Shown here: one piece after another, positions 26,210 through 35,103 of the stretch
How the letters are laid out: every line of letters starts with the position of its first letter
How positions within the stretch are numbered: the stretch's first letter is position 1
Assembly (NCBI RefSeq): GCF_946480185.1
Contig: NZ_CAMLIG010000011.1
Span: 62,001-126,000, forward strand
Length of the DNA: 64,000 nucleotides
Origin: an uncultured Pedobacter sp.
GTDB lineage: Bacteria; Bacteroidota; Bacteroidia; Sphingobacteriales; Sphingobacteriaceae
Direction: 5' to 3'
Notes under the pieces: model-generated
Told to the model about the DNA's origin: nothing
What the model saw: only the letters and a program-made list of their open reading frames with translations
Databases searched by the model: none
Made by a program: the position numbers and the translations under genes

Positions 26210-29200
26210 ATGAAAACAGATCCGCATTATATTATTGCAATTGGTGCCTCTGCAGTTGGCCTAGATGAAATTAATTCTTTTTTTGACCATACGCCCTTAG
26301 ATGGTGTAGCTTACATCATTATTCAGCATTTGTCAGCTGATTTTAAGAGCAGGATGGTGGAACTCTTGGCTCGCCACAGCAAGCTAGAGATTAAAGAGGC
26401 CCAGAATGAGCAAAAGGTATTAACAAACTGCGTTTATTTAATCCCAAATGATAAATATATGACCATTAAAGATGGTCGATTATTATTGACAGATAAAGAA
26501 AGCAAGGGACCGCATTTGACTATTAATAAATTTTTTGATTCGCTTGCGGCCGATTGCGGAACTAAAGCGATAGGAGTTGTACTTTCTGGTTTGGGTAATG
26601 ATGGTACAGAAGGCATAAAAGCCATAAAGAGGGCGGGAGGAATGATATTGGTGAGGAATCCTGAAACTTCTCAATTCCCAAGTATGCCCACCCAGGCCAT
26701 AAATACGGGAATGGTTGATTTTGTTTTAGAACCGGAACTGATGCCAATAGCAATAGAAGATTATGTGAAAAATGAGGCGGCGCTTTTTACCGAAAGTAAA
26801 GATGACGAAAAAACGCTGGCCGCTATCGTTGAATTAATTAAACAAAGAACACCGCTCGATTTTTCAGAATATAAAAACACCACTATTCTAAGAAGAACCA
26901 AAAGGAGAGCGACCAACGGAAATTTCACTACACTAAAGACCTACCTAGAGTACTTACGAGATACACCAGAAGAAATTAGCGAGCTATCTAAAGAATTTTT
27001 GATTAGTGTAACTTCATTTTTTAGAGATCCAGACGCTTTCGAAGTCATTAAAGAAAATATCATCCCAGAACTGTTAAAAAAACTTCTTCCAGACGAAGAG
27101 CTTAAAGTTTGGGTTGCCGGTTGTGCAACAGGAGAGGAAGTTTACAGTCTCGCCATATTAATTGCCGAACAACTTAAAGATGCTTTTAAAGGTAAAATAG
27201 TTAAAATATTTGCTACAGATATTGATACCGAGGCCATGGACCAGGCTAGCAAGGGCATTTATCCGGCTACAGCCCTGAAAACTGTACCCGCAGAATTGTT
27301 GGACAGATATTTTGTTAAGGAAGGTAACCAATATAAAATTAAACCCATCATCCGTAAGATGGTGATATTTGCCCATCATGATTTGGTGAAAAACCCACCG
27401 TACTGCAATATGCACTTAATTAGTTGCAGAAATATTTTGATCTACCTTACGCCGGTACTGCAAAAGAAAATATTTTCCATGTTGCTTTTTGGACTTTGCA
27501 TGGACGGTTACCTATTTTTAGGTTCTAGCGAAAATCCAATGCCTATTATTTCCAATTTAGAAGTGATCAACAAAAAATGGAAAATTTACAAAAATATAAA
27601 AGCAAAAAGAATCCTAAGTTTCGATTCTTTCTCTATGCCGGAGCTTTTGGAGGCAAAGCATCTTCCGCCCTCATTCACAAGAGATGAGCCAGCAAAAAAC
27701 ATGGGCAGTACACTGTCGGAAATGATGAACATAGCGTTAGCTAAAGAACTCAATTACTTGGCCGTTTGCATTGATGAATATAACCAAGTAATTAAATTTT
27801 ATGGTGATACCAAAAGATATTTAATACAAGAAAATTTCAATTCAAATTTGGCAGAATTGCTATCAGGTTCAATAGCAATAGCATTTAAAAACTTAAGCAC
27901 CAGCGCTCGTAAATCTAATAAAAAAGAAAGCGTGAGCGGTATTATGGTAAAAGATAGAGAGGGGTTGCTAAATGTAAGTATGACCATTGTTCCCTTGATA
28001 GATAAAAAAGGAGCTTCAAAAATGTTAATGGTAGTTTTTACTGCTAAACAGGAGACCGAAACGGCGGAAAATCCTATTCTGTTTAATGAAAAGGTATATC
28101 ATGATAAGTACACTGAAAATCTGGAAGAAGAATTAAAGGAAGTGAGAGATAAGTTGCAGCTCACGTATGAACAATTAGATGCGTCTAACGAAAACATGCA
28201 GTCTTTTAACGAGGAATTGATTTCTGCCAACGAGGAGATGCAGAGCACCAATGAGGAGATGCAGTCTGTTAATGAAGAATTACATACTATAAATGCAGAT
28301 TATCAGTTGAAAAACAAAGAGTTATTGGAAATAAACGACGATTTGAACAATTATTTTAGGAGCAACGTCAACGGGCAGTTATTTATCAACAGTGATTTGG
28401 AGTTGATGAAATTTTCGCCGGGTGCTGTTCAACAAATCAACCTTTTAGAATCTGATATCGGAAGACCGATCAGCCATATTTCTACCAACATCAAATTTGA
28501 AAATATCATAAGCGATATCAAAGAAGTGTTGAAAAATGGCAGTTTGATTTCTAAAGAAATAGAAACTCAGAACGGTAAATGGTATCAGATGATGATTATG
28601 CCATACCTAAGACAAGCTGATAGTAAAATTAACGGCGCAATTATTACCTTCAACGACGTTACGGCATTAAAACAGGCACAAACAGAACTAGATTCTAAAA
28701 ATAAAAGTTTAATCAGGATCAATACTGATTTGGATCATTTTATCCATGCGGCTTCACATGATTTGTTAGCGCCATTGGGCAATATTGAAACCAGCATCAA
28801 TGTAATGAACCACATTGCACTGTCAGATGAAAAACTAAAAGATGTCTTAAATATTATCAATACGTCTGTTAGAACTTTCCGATTATTAATTACCGACATT
28901 TCTGTGATTGCTAAGATAGAAGGTGATATGGTACAGATGGAATTGGTTAACATTGACGAGTTGCTTGATAATGTGGAATGGAGCCTGAAAGATAAAATAG
29001 AAGCTTCTCAAGCTGTTATTACCAGCAATATTACGGTTAACGGGATTTGGTTCTCTAAAAAGAATTTGAGGAGTATTTTATTTAACCTAATCTCTAATGC
29101 TATAAAATTTAGAAGTGACAGCAAACCCGAAATTCTGATAAATACGACGATTACTGGTAACGAAATTATCTTATCTGTTCAGGATAACGGAAAAGGAATG

Positions 29201-29398
29201 GAAGAAGATGGGATAGATAAGATTTTTGATATGTATGGCAGGTTGCACCAGAATATAGAAGGGAGCGGTATTGGCCTGTACTTAGCCAAAAAAATTGTTA
29301 ATGCTGCCGGTGGAAATATGGTAGTAGAAAGTAAGTTAGGGAAAGGAAGCAAATTTACCATCCATTTAATAAATAAACACCCGGAACTTATGAATTGA
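26210..29398 (+). CDS. CheB-CheR-PAS-histidine kinase fusion protein
   Basis: The 1062-residue protein fuses a CheB methylesterase (about 5-185; catalytic triad S14 in IGASAVG, H40 in IIQHLSAD, D131 in LSGLGNDG), a CheR methyltransferase (about 205-470; VWVAGCATGEEVYSLAI, CRNILIYL), a coiled coil with repeated NEE motifs (about 630-710), a PAS domain (about 715-830), and a kinase core with H850 (HAASHDLLAPLGNI) and a HATPase (N box LISNAIKF, G2 SGIGLYLAKKIV). CheB lacks its receiver domain. Such fusions occur in non-motile Bacteroidota and no chemotaxis genes are adjacent, so the methyl-accepting partner is unknown. It probably receives input from the GAF-PAS or BLUF proteins next to it. Confidence 0.92.
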   Translation: MKTDPHYIIAIGASAVGLDEINSFFDHTPLDGVAYIIIQHLSADFKSRMVELLARHSKLEIKEAQNEQKVLTNCVYLIPNDKYMTIKDGRLLLTDKESKGPHLTINKFFDSLAADCGTKAIGVVLSGLGNDGTEGIKAIKRAGGMILVRNPETSQFPSMPTQAINTGMVDFVLEPELMPIAIEDYVKNEAALFTESKDDEKTLAAIVELIKQRTPLDFSEYKNTTILRRTKRRATNGNFTTLKTYLEYLRDTPEEISELSKEFLISVTSFFRDPDAFEVIKENIIPELLKKLLPDEELKVWVAGCATGEEVYSLAILIAEQLKDAFKGKIVKIFATDIDTEAMDQASKGIYPATALKTVPAELLDRYFVKEGNQYKIKPIIRKMVIFAHHDLVKNPPYCNMHLISCRNILIYLTPVLQKKIFSMLLFGLCMDGYLFLGSSENPMPIISNLEVINKKWKIYKNIKAKRILSFDSFSMPELLEAKHLPPSFTRDEPAKNMGSTLSEMMNIALAKELNYLAVCIDEYNQVIKFYGDTKRYLIQENFNSNLAELLSGSIAIAFKNLSTSARKSNKKESVSGIMVKDREGLLNVSMTIVPLIDKKGASKMLMVVFTAKQETETAENPILFNEKVYHDKYTENLEEELKEVRDKLQLTYEQLDASNENMQSFNEELISANEEMQSTNEEMQSVNEELHTINADYQLKNKELLEINDDLNNYFRSNVNGQLFINSDLELMKFSPGAVQQINLLESDIGRPISHISTNIKFENIISDIKEVLKNGSLISKEIETQNGKWYQMMIMPYLRQADSKINGAIITFNDVTALKQAQTELDSKNKSLIRINTDLDHFIHAASHDLLAPLGNIETSINVMNHIALSDEKLKDVLNIINTSVRTFRLLITDISVIAKIEGDMVQMELVNIDELLDNVEWSLKDKIEASQAVITSNITVNGIWFSKKNLRSILFNLISNAIKFRSDSKPEILINTTITGNEIILSVQDNGKGMEEDGIDKIFDMYGRLHQNIEGSGIGLYLAKKIVNAAGGNMVVESKLGKGSKFTIHLINKHPELMN

Positions 29399-29801
29399 GT
29401 TAGTTAATCTGTGGCGTTTAGTTACGAAAACAAAAATGACATCTTCTTTTATTGTGATTTTAAAAATAAACTAAGCCTTAGTTTTTGGGCTTCAAATTCG
29501 TTCTGACCTTCTTCAACACCGCTCCCAGATTTCTTCGGGAAAACAGGAGGGATTTCTCGAACAAATCCTGGACAGATTGACAAACTCGGAAAATATCGGC
29601 AACCATTGGCAACTTAAATCATTCTCTTTAGTTTAAATCTTCAATATGTGTATTTAAAAAAAAGAGCCTTGCTCTTCTGGTTATAGCAATGTGTAATCAA
29701 ATATTAAAAAAGAATGTTGATCTATTCCCATTCATATAATTTGTCAATTATTTGTAATTATCGCTTATATTAGAGTTCTTTGAAACACACTTTTGATTTT
29801 A
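29399..29801. other. Intergenic region with a short gene remnant
   Basis: Apart from the remnant frame at 29449-29613 (listed separately), it holds a small hairpin at 29662-29676 (AAGAGC-CTT-GCTCTT) with an A-run upstream, which would act as a terminator only on the minus strand where no gene ends. The promoter of the following operon should lie at about 29700-29795, but no exact consensus is seen. Confidence 0.5.
29449..29613 (-). pseudogene. Start-less 54-codon open frame, probable gene remnant or dispersed repeat
   Basis: On the minus strand an open frame of 54 codons runs from just after a stop (29614-29616) to TAA at 29449-29451. It has no ATG, GTG or TTG positioned to give a complete product. 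Its translation includes CPGFVREIPPVFPKK and ends EFEAQKLRLSLFLKSQ. I recall similar tails in intergenic regions of related genomes, so it may be a mobile or dispersed repeat rather than a local dead gene. Confidence 0.35.
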
Positions 29802-30620
29802 ATGGATTCTAGTTTAAATAAAGACAAACCTGTAGTAAGATTAAGAGCTTTCAGAGCGATAGATGACCCTGAAACCTGCAATCTTTTTATTGAAGGCCAT
29901 ACACATGTTTTAACGAGTATTGGAGTTACTAAAGTTACCTCGTCTAAAAATGACTGGATGTTTAACCCGGCCGCTTTTGTTTTGGTGGTGGAATCTTTAG
30001 ATGGCGCAAAAGTTTATGGTGGAGCAAGGGTACATGTGGCGGGCGGGAACCAGCCTTTGCCTATAGAACAGGCTACATCTGCGCTAGATCCCGCTATATT
30101 TGATCTTGTGTGGAAATACGCCCAGCATGGAACTGGTGAATTGTGTGGTTTGTGGAATTCAAGAGAAATTGCAGGATTTGGAATTGGAAGTATATTTTTG
30201 ATACGGGCAGCGGCAGCAATCTCTTTTCAAATAGGGATACAATCACTTTTTGCATTATGTGCGCCTTATACCATAAAACCAGGTGAATGCGTGGGAATGG
30301 AATTAGAGACCAGCGTAGGAAATGATGGGACGTTTTACTACCCAAAATTAGATCTTTTAGCAACGACAATGATTCTTAAAGATGTACCTATTTTGAGTAA
30401 AGCTCATGAGGAAGACAAAAAAGCGATTATTAAAATCCGAGAAAATCTAAATATAGTAAGAACAGAAATTTTGCGAAAAAAAGAAATAGAAATTCATTAT
30501 GAAACGGAAATACCGAAATTAAATGAATGGGGCTTGACTGATACTATTGCAGAAGCTTATGAAAATTTCCAGAAAGCTACAGTCAATATACAAGGCGCTA
30601 TAAATCCTAACATCCTTTAA
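29802..30620 (+). CDS. GNAT-fold acyltransferase-like protein
   Basis: The 272-residue protein appears to be a GNAT-superfamily N-acyltransferase. A strand pair resembling the core beta sheet (FVLVVESLDGAKVYGGARVHV, residues 59-79) is followed by GELCGLWNSREIAGFGIGS (112-130), which has the RxxxGxGxG acyl-CoA pyrophosphate loop, then a long helix and a strand (SLFALCAPY). The C-terminus (195-260) is helical and charged. Autoinducer synthases and N-acyl amino acid synthases share this fold and order, but I cannot name a substrate. It starts a five-gene operon with a ThiF-like protein, a 7TMR-DISM kinase and receivers. ATG 29802 is preferred to the TTG 3 codons earlier. Confidence 0.65.
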   Translation: MDSSLNKDKPVVRLRAFRAIDDPETCNLFIEGHTHVLTSIGVTKVTSSKNDWMFNPAAFVLVVESLDGAKVYGGARVHVAGGNQPLPIEQATSALDPAIFDLVWKYAQHGTGELCGLWNSREIAGFGIGSIFLIRAAAAISFQIGIQSLFALCAPYTIKPGECVGMELETSVGNDGTFYYPKLDLLATTMILKDVPILSKAHEEDKKAIIKIRENLNIVRTEILRKKEIEIHYETEIPKLNEWGLTDTIAEAYENFQKATVNIQGAINPNIL

Positions 30621-30628
30621 TCAATATT

Positions 30629-31741
30629 ATGTTGTCATCTTTTGATAAGTCCCTTTACCATTCCAATCAATTAGAATTGCAATGTCAGCCTGTTTTTTTT
30701 AATCTTCAAAATTCGCTGGAAAAACAAGATTTAGAAAAACTAATAGCGCAAGGGAAAGTTGCTGTTATTTATGACGAAATATATAGCCAATTAGAAGAAC
30801 TCATTAAATGTAAAAATCCTTCTAAAAAACTCAATAAAGAAGAGATTCAGCATCTAATTGATATTCACATTAGCGGAATAGTATTAGAAAATTATGGCGT
30901 ATGGGTGTTTTATCCGTGGAGTAAAAAATTAGTTCACTTATTGGGCGAAGAAGAGTTTATTAAAGTAAGGACTAACAGAAATAAAAATAAGATTACCGAA
31001 GAAGAGCAAGCGAACTTGCAATCAAAGAAGATAGGTGTTGTTGGGCTTTCTGTTGGACAGTCTATTGCGCTGACGCTTGCTATGGAAAGAACTTGTGGGG
31101 AACTAAGATTAGCAGATTTTGATACCGCTGAATTGAGTAATCTTAATAGGATAAGAACCGGAGTATATAATCTTGGGCTTAGTAAAGCCGTTTTGGCTGC
31201 CAGAGAGATTTATGAAATAGATCCCTTTTTAAAAGTAAAAATCTATTCTGAAGGACTAACTAAAGAAAATATGAGCGATTTTTTTCTTGAAGGAGGAAAA
31301 CTGGACTTATTTGTTGAGGTTTGCGATTCTTTAGAAATTAAAATTGAGAGTAGAATTAAGGCTCGTGAGTTGAACATACCCGTGGTTATGGATACGAACG
31401 ATCGTGGCATGCTTGATATTGAACGATTTGATTTAGAACCCGAAAGAAGTATTTTTCACGGTTATTTAAATGGTTTCTTAAAAGGTAACAGGGTAATAGT
31501 AACTCCAGAAAACAGATCCGAAATACTAATGTCAATTATATCTTTTGATAAATTATCTGAAAGAATGAAACTTTCTATGGCACAAATTGGCAAAAGTATC
31601 AACACTTGGCCCCAACTTGCTTCATCTGTAGTTTTAGGAGGTGCCATAACTACCGATGTTTGCAGACGTATTTTACTTGATGAACACACAGATTCTGGTA
31701 GATATTACGTAGATCTTGATTCCATAATCACTAATAAATAG
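30629..31741 (+). CDS. E1-like ThiF-family protein (Rv1355c-like)
   Basis: The 370-residue protein has a helical N-terminal part (1-130) and a ThiF/E1-like Rossmann domain (about 132-330) that normally adenylates a carboxyl group. The nucleotide loop reads IGVVGLSVGQS (135-145), then LRLADFDTAELSNLNR (159-174) with the conserved acidic and Asn/Arg positions, and LGLSK (182-186). The overall pattern matches what databases call the Rv1355c family, related to MoeY of mycobacteria; here there is no fused nitroreductase part. No ubiquitin-like or sulfur-carrier protein is encoded nearby, so the acceptor may be a small molecule. It lies 8 bases after the GNAT gene and 4 bases before the kinase. Confidence 0.75.
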   Translation: MLSSFDKSLYHSNQLELQCQPVFFNLQNSLEKQDLEKLIAQGKVAVIYDEIYSQLEELIKCKNPSKKLNKEEIQHLIDIHISGIVLENYGVWVFYPWSKKLVHLLGEEEFIKVRTNRNKNKITEEEQANLQSKKIGVVGLSVGQSIALTLAMERTCGELRLADFDTAELSNLNRIRTGVYNLGLSKAVLAAREIYEIDPFLKVKIYSEGLTKENMSDFFLEGGKLDLFVEVCDSLEIKIESRIKARELNIPVVMDTNDRGMLDIERFDLEPERSIFHGYLNGFLKGNRVIVTPENRSEILMSIISFDKLSERMKLSMAQIGKSINTWPQLASSVVLGGAITTDVCRRILLDEHTDSGRYYVDLDSIITNK

Positions 31742-31745
31742 AACC

Positions 31746-33956
31746 ATGACAATTGATTTCTCTTATTGTAAGAGACTTGTTTCTAACATTAAAGCAGCTA
31801 GTTTTAAAACGCTTTTTTTTCTATTATTACTTACTTTTTTTGGAAAGTTTTCGGTTTTTTCGCAAACTACAATTCCAATTAAAGAAGCATTAAGAGAGAA
31901 ATACATTGGTAAACATATTAGTATTTTTCGGGATTCTAGCGGAAGTTTAACTTTCCATCAAATATTAAAATCTGACAAATTATTTAAGCCAAGTACGGTT
32001 GATGTACCCAATTTAGGAATAAGTGGAAACAGTAATTGGCTAAAATTCAGAATATCAAATGATTCTAATCAAAAAGATTTTGTCATTAATCTTCGCAACC
32101 CAATTATTGACGAAGTTGAGTTGCATGTTGTAAGGAATAATGTAATTGAACGAATAAAAAGCACAAATTATTCTCCCATCAGAAATCGAAAATATAAACA
32201 TCAATTTTATTTATTCGACATTTCTCTACAGCCTAATGAGACAGTTACCTGCTATTTAAAATTAACAGCCGATGAACAAATATTGGCACCAATAAGTATA
32301 TATACAGACAAACAAGTATTACCAGTTATCAGTAATGCGGACATACAAACTGGATTGTATTTAGGCATAATGGCCGTAATGCTGCTGTATAATTTATTCA
32401 TTTATTTTACGGTAAGAGATAAAGACTATTTGGTTTATTGTCATTATATATTTTGGGTCGCACTTACACAAGCAACTTTACTTGGTTTTTCTCACCGATT
32501 CTTATGGACAGACAACGTATGGCTTGCTCAAAATATGGTAATCTTTTGTGGTATACTTTCTGGCATAGCTACTATACTTTTTGCAAAATCTTTTTTGAGA
32601 ACGAGGGAATATTCGTCACGACTAAATGTTTTTTTGAATATTACCATATTATTCTACCTTATAGCGTTAATACTCCTACTGTTTAACTTCAAACAGCAAG
32701 CTTTTCAGACTGTTAACTTAACAGCGGCAATAGGTTCTTTGTTAATCATGTATGTAGCTTGGTTTATTTATCGAAAAAATTATGCACCGGCAAAATATTT
32801 TTTATGGAGTTGGTCGGTGTTTTTCGTAAGTATATTAGTTTTTGTATTTAAAGATTATGGTATAGTACCCTATAATGGCATTACGGTACATGCTGTGGAA
32901 ATTGGATCTGCATTAGAAGCCATCATTCTGTCATTTGCTCTTGCTAATAAAATCAATGTTTTTAAAAAAGAAAAAGAAATATCACAGGCAGAAGCATTGG
33001 CCGCGGCGCAAGAAAACGAACGCATAATCAGAGAACAAAACGTCATATTGGAACAAAAGGTGCAGGAAAGAACTGTAGAATTGGTTGCCACAAACAATGA
33101 GCTAGGAGACACGCTCACTGATCTTAAAGAAACACAAACTCAATTGGTAGCTTCTGAAAAAATGGCGTCTTTAGGACAGTTAACGGCAGGTATTGCGCAT
33201 GAAATAAATAATCCAATAAATTTTGTCACCTCTAATGTTTCTCCACTTACCAGAGACGTTAATTTGCTCTTAGAGGCCATAGACAATATTGAAAGTATCG
33301 GCTTATCCGAAAAATCCAAAACTGATAAGCAACAGGAAATTGAGGATTACAAAGAAGATTTGGATTTCGATTATTTAAAAACAGAAATTAACCACCTTCT
33401 TAAAGGCATTCATGAGGGAGCATCCAGAACTGCAGAAATTGTTAAAGGTTTAAAAGTTTTTTCTCGTTTAGACGAAGATGATCTGAAAAAAGCAGATATC
33501 AGTGAATGCCTTGATTCTACCTTGGTAATTATGAACAGTTTGCTAAACAGTAGTAAAATTAAATTGGTTAAAGCTTACAGCAACATCCCTGCTGCCGAGT
33601 GTTATCCCGGAAAACTCAATCAGGTATTTTTGAATATTATTTCCAACGCTATCCATGCCATTATTAAAGTCCATGGCGAAAGTGGCGAAGGAGAACTTAC
33701 AATTTCTACCGAGAGCAGGGATGAAAACATCTATATTAGTATTAAAGACAATGGTTCTGGTATGGATGACATTACAAAAAGCAAAATATTTGATCCGTTT
33801 TTCACCACCAAAGATGTTGGCGAAGGCACCGGATTGGGAATGTCTATCGCCTACAATACCATTAAAAAACATAATGGTGAGATTTTAATTAACAGTCAAC
33901 CGGGAGAAGGCACCACAATGATTATTCAAATTCCCGTAACCCACAAAATAATTTAA
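31746..33956 (+). CDS. 7TMR-DISM membrane sensor histidine kinase
   Basis: The 736-residue protein has an N-terminal signal or membrane segment (about 22-40, TLFFLLLLTFFGKFSVFSQ), a periplasmic beta-sandwich domain of the 7TMR-DISM extracellular type (about 45-190, NWLKFRISND and FYLFDISLQPNETVTCYLKL), seven membrane helices (about 200-400), a coiled coil (405-465), and a kinase core with H485 in GIAHEINNPINFV, N box FLNIISNAIHAII and G boxes DNGSGMDD and GTGLGMSIAYNTIKKH. The periplasmic domain is of a kind that binds carbohydrates or other small ligands. In this operon it is the natural sensor of whatever the GNAT and ThiF enzymes produce. It is 4 bases after the ThiF gene. Confidence 0.9.
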   Translation: MTIDFSYCKRLVSNIKAASFKTLFFLLLLTFFGKFSVFSQTTIPIKEALREKYIGKHISIFRDSSGSLTFHQILKSDKLFKPSTVDVPNLGISGNSNWLKFRISNDSNQKDFVINLRNPIIDEVELHVVRNNVIERIKSTNYSPIRNRKYKHQFYLFDISLQPNETVTCYLKLTADEQILAPISIYTDKQVLPVISNADIQTGLYLGIMAVMLLYNLFIYFTVRDKDYLVYCHYIFWVALTQATLLGFSHRFLWTDNVWLAQNMVIFCGILSGIATILFAKSFLRTREYSSRLNVFLNITILFYLIALILLLFNFKQQAFQTVNLTAAIGSLLIMYVAWFIYRKNYAPAKYFLWSWSVFFVSILVFVFKDYGIVPYNGITVHAVEIGSALEAIILSFALANKINVFKKEKEISQAEALAAAQENERIIREQNVILEQKVQERTVELVATNNELGDTLTDLKETQTQLVASEKMASLGQLTAGIAHEINNPINFVTSNVSPLTRDVNLLLEAIDNIESIGLSEKSKTDKQQEIEDYKEDLDFDYLKTEINHLLKGIHEGASRTAEIVKGLKVFSRLDEDDLKKADISECLDSTLVIMNSLLNSSKIKLVKAYSNIPAAECYPGKLNQVFLNIISNAIHAIIKVHGESGEGELTISTESRDENIYISIKDNGSGMDDITKSKIFDPFFTTKDVGEGTGLGMSIAYNTIKKHNGEILINSQPGEGTTMIIQIPVTHKII

Positions 33957-34012
33957 CGTAAAACAAATTGTTGCACATTTATTGCGAAACTGTTTAATAT
34001 ACCCCGGCAGGC

Positions 34013-35098
34013 ATGTCAGAAAAAATCAAGATATTATATTTAGATGATGAACTCAATAACTTAATTGGCTTCAAAGCCTCTTTAAGATTAGATTATATAA
34101 TTTATACCGCACAAAATTCAGCTGAAGCTTTAGCACACCTTGATAAGAATCCTGATATAAGGGTAATTTTTTGTGACCAGCGAATGCCGGAAAAAACTGG
34201 TGTAGAGTTTTTTGAAGAAATTAGAAGTATCCATCCGCATCCTATAAGAATTCTTTTAACCGCTTACGCTGATATTGAATCGGTTATAGATGCTATAAAT
34301 AGAGGCCATGTTTTTAGATATGTAAAAAAGCCTTGGTTAGATACAGATATCATTTCTGCCATTGAGGAATCCAATAAATTTTACTTGGCAAATTCTATGT
34401 TGAGTATCAAAAATGAAGAATTACGGAAAGCTTATATAGAACTTGATAGATTTGCTTATAGTGTAAGTCATGACATTAGAGGTCCATTAGTGGGCATTTC
34501 CGGGGGCGTAGACCTGGCTTTACAAACTTACGATATTGCTGAGATCAAAGAGATTTTAAGTTTGATGCAGAAATCTGTGAGTAAGTTGGACGCTTATATT
34601 TTGAGTATGCATGATTATTATAGCCTTGAACGCGGCGAACTAAAAATAACGTCAATTGATTTTAATGAGGTAGCGAAAGAAACCGAGGAAATTTTCGCCA
34701 TTTATGCCAAGACTGCTAAAATAGATTTTAAAATTGAGGTCACACAAAATGAATCTTTTTGGAACGATGCTTTGTCTATTAGCCTCATCATCAATAACCT
34801 GCTTACTAACGCGTTTAAATACCAAAGAAAGGATGTGGAGCATAAGAGGGTGACATTAACTATTGAAGTGTTAAAGGGGTCGGCTACCTTAATAGTTAGT
34901 GATAACGGAACGGGAATTGATAAAAAATATATCAGCGAAATTTTTGATCTTTTCTTTAGGGCACATGTTCAGGAGTCGGGTTCTGGATTAGGATTGTTTA
35001 ACGTAAAAAGTGCCGTTTCCAAATTAGACGCCACCATAGACGTAAATTCCACTTTAGGTGAAGGTACGATATTCACAGTTGTTATACCGCATAAATAA
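34013..35098 (+). CDS. Receiver-histidine kinase hybrid
   Basis: The 361-residue protein starts with a receiver domain (1-125; DD at 11-12, phospho-acceptor D55 in VIFCDQRMPEKTG, K105-region VKKPW), continues through a linker helix and a DHp domain with H153 (YSVSHDIRGPLVGI), and ends in a HATPase domain (LIINNLLTNAFKYQ, DNGTGIDKKYISEIF, SGLGLFNVKSAV). A receiver placed before the kinase core suggests a relay: phosphate from the upstream 7TMR-DISM kinase would reach D55 and control this second kinase. No membrane segment. The receiver resembles the one encoded on the opposite strand at 35496-35960, sharing the DDExNNLI-FKA start and D55. Confidence 0.9.
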   Translation: MSEKIKILYLDDELNNLIGFKASLRLDYIIYTAQNSAEALAHLDKNPDIRVIFCDQRMPEKTGVEFFEEIRSIHPHPIRILLTAYADIESVIDAINRGHVFRYVKKPWLDTDIISAIEESNKFYLANSMLSIKNEELRKAYIELDRFAYSVSHDIRGPLVGISGGVDLALQTYDIAEIKEILSLMQKSVSKLDAYILSMHDYYSLERGELKITSIDFNEVAKETEEIFAIYAKTAKIDFKIEVTQNESFWNDALSISLIINNLLTNAFKYQRKDVEHKRVTLTIEVLKGSATLIVSDNGTGIDKKYISEIFDLFFRAHVQESGSGLGLFNVKSAVSKLDATIDVNSTLGEGTIFTVVIPHK

Positions 35099-35103
35099 GG
35101 CAC

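Noticed and set aside
29662..29676. Hairpin AAGAGC-CTT-GCTCTT as a terminator
   Set aside because: Only 6 bp, and its T-run is on the minus strand where no gene ends; kept only as a remark on the intergenic region.
30629..31741. Anti-phage system of the E1/E2/JAB (CBASS or Bil-like) kind
   Set aside because: The E1-like protein has no E2, JAB peptidase, ubiquitin-like protein or nucleotide cyclase beside it; its neighbours are signalling kinases.
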